Positions 13,200-14,417 of a stretch of DNA of 14,417 bases are shown here, one piece after another. A program made the translations under genes and the position numbers. Under the pieces are notes generated by a model. It saw only the letters and a list, made by a program, of their open reading frames with translations, was not told where the DNA came from and searched no databases. Numbering within the stretch: position 1 is the stretch's first letter; each line of letters begins with the position of its first letter. This DNA is from Bacteroidota bacterium (GTDB lineage: Bacteria; Bacteroidota; Bacteroidia; Flavobacteriales_D; JABDKJ01), in NCBI GenBank assembly GCA_027621335.1, contig JAQCAN010000033.1:1-14417 (forward strand), written 5' to 3'.

Positions 13200-14417
13200 A
13201 TGAAACGAGCATGCCTACTTACCGCTTTATTGGTCCTTTGTTGTTCTGCGCAAGCCCAAGACGGTGAATCCGCTGCTCAGATTGCCACACACTTCGGAAG
13301 AGGTCTTATCGGTCTGGCCGGATTGGTAGGCATCGGTTGGGTGTTCTCATCGAATAGAAAGTCTATTTCTTGGCCTCTCATCTGGAAGGCCATCGTACTC
13401 CAAGTGGTATTGGCCCTTTTGATCCTGAAGGTGCCTTTTGTCGCGACCATGTTCGACTTCTTCAGTTCAGTCTTTGTCAAGCTCATCTCCTTCACTTCCT
13501 ATGGCACAGAATTCTTATTCGGGAGCTTTTTAGAGCAAGGAAAGATGGCCAGTGGAATGATGAACTTCGCCTTTACCATCCTCCCCACCATCGTCTTCTT
13601 TGCTGCCATCTCCAGCTTGGCCTATTATCTTGGTATCCTTCAGAAATTCGTCCATGGCTTCGGTTGGGTGATGAAGAAGAGTTTGAAGCTCTCCGGGGCA
13701 GAGAGTCTGGCCGCTGCAGGTAACATCTTCCTTGGGCAGACCGAAGCTCCTTTGCTCATCCGTCCGTATCTCCCTGCCATGACCCGTTCTGAGATGATGT
13801 GCCTCATGACTGGTGGAATGGCGACCATTGCAGGTGGCGTCTTGGCGTCTTACATCAGCTTCTTAGGTGGGGGCGACCCTGCTCAGCAAGTGCTCTTTGC
13901 CAAGCACCTCTTGACGGCTTCCTTCATGTCAGCACCCGCGGCTATCCTGGCCGCTAAGATGTTGGTCCCTGAAAAAGAGACTTTTGATGACAGCATGGTC
14001 ATCAGCAAGGAGCGCATTGGAAGTAATGCACTTGAAGCCCTCACCAATGGCACCACGGATGGGCTGAAACTGGCCATCAATGTGGGCGCTATGCTCTTGG
14101 TCTTCACTGCACTCATCTACATGGCCAATTATGTCATCGGTTATATCGGTGGCCTTACGGGCCTCAACGCCATCATCATGGAGAATACCGGTTATGATGG
14201 CCTGAGCCTCCAGTTCATACTAGGGCACCTCTTTGCCCCAGTCGCGTGGATCATAGGTGTCTGTCGAGAGGATATGGTGCTTGTGGGACAATTGCTGGGT
14301 GAGAAGACCATTTTGAATGAGTTCTATGCGTATGTCACGCTTGGAGACATGAAGAGCAACGGTCTTTTCGCTGAGCAACGGTCTATCATCATGGCGACTT
14401 ACATTCTCTGCGGCTTC
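13200..14417 (+). CDS. concentrative nucleoside transporter (CNT/NupC family), partial at 3' end
   Basis: The frame stays open for 406 codons from the ATG at 13200 to the window end. This is an inner-membrane, cation-coupled nucleoside importer. Residues 1-20 look like a cleavable signal peptide (hydrophobic LLTALLVLCCSAQAQ), which E. coli NupC lacks. Several hydrophobic helices follow, starting at about residue 33. The substrate-site motif GQTEAP is at 179-184, followed by LLIRPYLPAMTRSE and MTGGMATIAGGVLASYI. The second half has NGTTDGLKLAINVGAMLL (283-300) and GHLFAPVAWIIGV (342-354), both family hallmarks. The family usually ends within a few dozen residues of the cut ILCGF. Specificity among nucleosides cannot be read with confidence. 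Confidence 0.92.
   Translation, partial: MKRACLLTALLVLCCSAQAQDGESAAQIATHFGRGLIGLAGLVGIGWVFSSNRKSISWPLIWKAIVLQVVLALLILKVPFVATMFDFFSSVFVKLISFTSYGTEFLFGSFLEQGKMASGMMNFAFTILPTIVFFAAISSLAYYLGILQKFVHGFGWVMKKSLKLSGAESLAAAGNIFLGQTEAPLLIRPYLPAMTRSEMMCLMTGGMATIAGGVLASYISFLGGGDPAQQVLFAKHLLTASFMSAPAAILAAKMLVPEKETFDDSMVISKERIGSNALEALTNGTTDGLKLAINVGAMLLVFTALIYMANYVIGYIGGLTGLNAIIMENTGYDGLSLQFILGHLFAPVAWIIGVCREDMVLVGQLLGEKTILNEFYAYVTLGDMKSNGLFAEQRSIIMATYILCGF

Noticed and set aside
13370..13723. 117-codon plus-strand frame within the transporter gene
   Set aside because: The overlapping frame from 13200 encodes a clear CNT transporter with GQTEAP; this is an out-of-frame shadow rich in His and Arg.

Overview
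The window carries a phenylacetate (paa) catabolic cluster followed by an electron-transfer-flavoprotein block, and is most likely from a Bacteroidota (Flavobacteriia-like) genome. Reasons: most gene starts have no clear Shine-Dalgarno sequence; several upstream regions carry the Bacteroidota -7 motif TAnnTTTG; protein types such as a four-helix-bundle/23S-intervening-sequence protein, a DUF151 nuclease with a UVR tail and a CNT transporter with a signal peptide are typical of that phylum; and the order etfB-etfA-DUF151 nuclease-nupC is, from memory, common there. The species cannot be named from the sequence.

Layout. 1-211 (minus): 5' end of a LolD/MacB-type ABC ATPase. 365-937: TetR-family regulator, probable PaaR. 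1008-4714: paaE-paaA-paaB-paaC-paaD, the phenylacetyl-CoA 1,2-epoxidase (PaaABC) with its reductase (PaaE) and Fe-S maturation factor (PaaD). 4811-5986: PaaH-type 3-hydroxyacyl-CoA dehydrogenase. 6017-6442: four-helix-bundle protein, AT-rich and bracketed by repeats. 6484-8997: PaaZ (aldehyde dehydrogenase plus MaoC hydratase) with an extra C-terminal DinB-like domain. 9055-9813: enoyl-CoA hydratase/isomerase. 9874-10632: AT-rich lipoprotein of unknown function. 10780-12501: etfB-etfA. 12558-13160: DUF151 nuclease with UVR motif. 13200-14417: CNT (NupC-like) nucleoside transporter, truncated by the window end.

How the genes work together. PaaABC, fed by PaaE, would epoxidise phenylacetyl-CoA. 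PaaZ would open the ring and oxidise the semialdehyde. The hydratase and PaaH would carry out the later beta-oxidation steps, and ETF would take electrons from the acyl-CoA dehydrogenase step. The CoA ligase PaaK, thiolase PaaJ, thioesterase PaaI and an obvious second crotonase are absent here and must be encoded elsewhere. A palindromic operator overlaps the paaE promoter, and a related site lies before the tetR gene, suggesting autoregulated repression.

The most unusual signal lies between the genes. The longer gaps in the paa operon carry 7-base repeats: ATTCAAN units just after the upstream stop and TTGAATN units just before, or including, the next start codon. They form inverted pairs (13 of 13 bases before paaC, 12 of 13 before the PaaH gene, 9 bases before the hydratase) that would fold the message over the next start codon. 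The start codons of paaC and the PaaH gene, and the last codons of paaZ, are themselves made of this repeat. Other highlights are the repeat-bracketed four-helix-bundle gene and the third domain on PaaZ.
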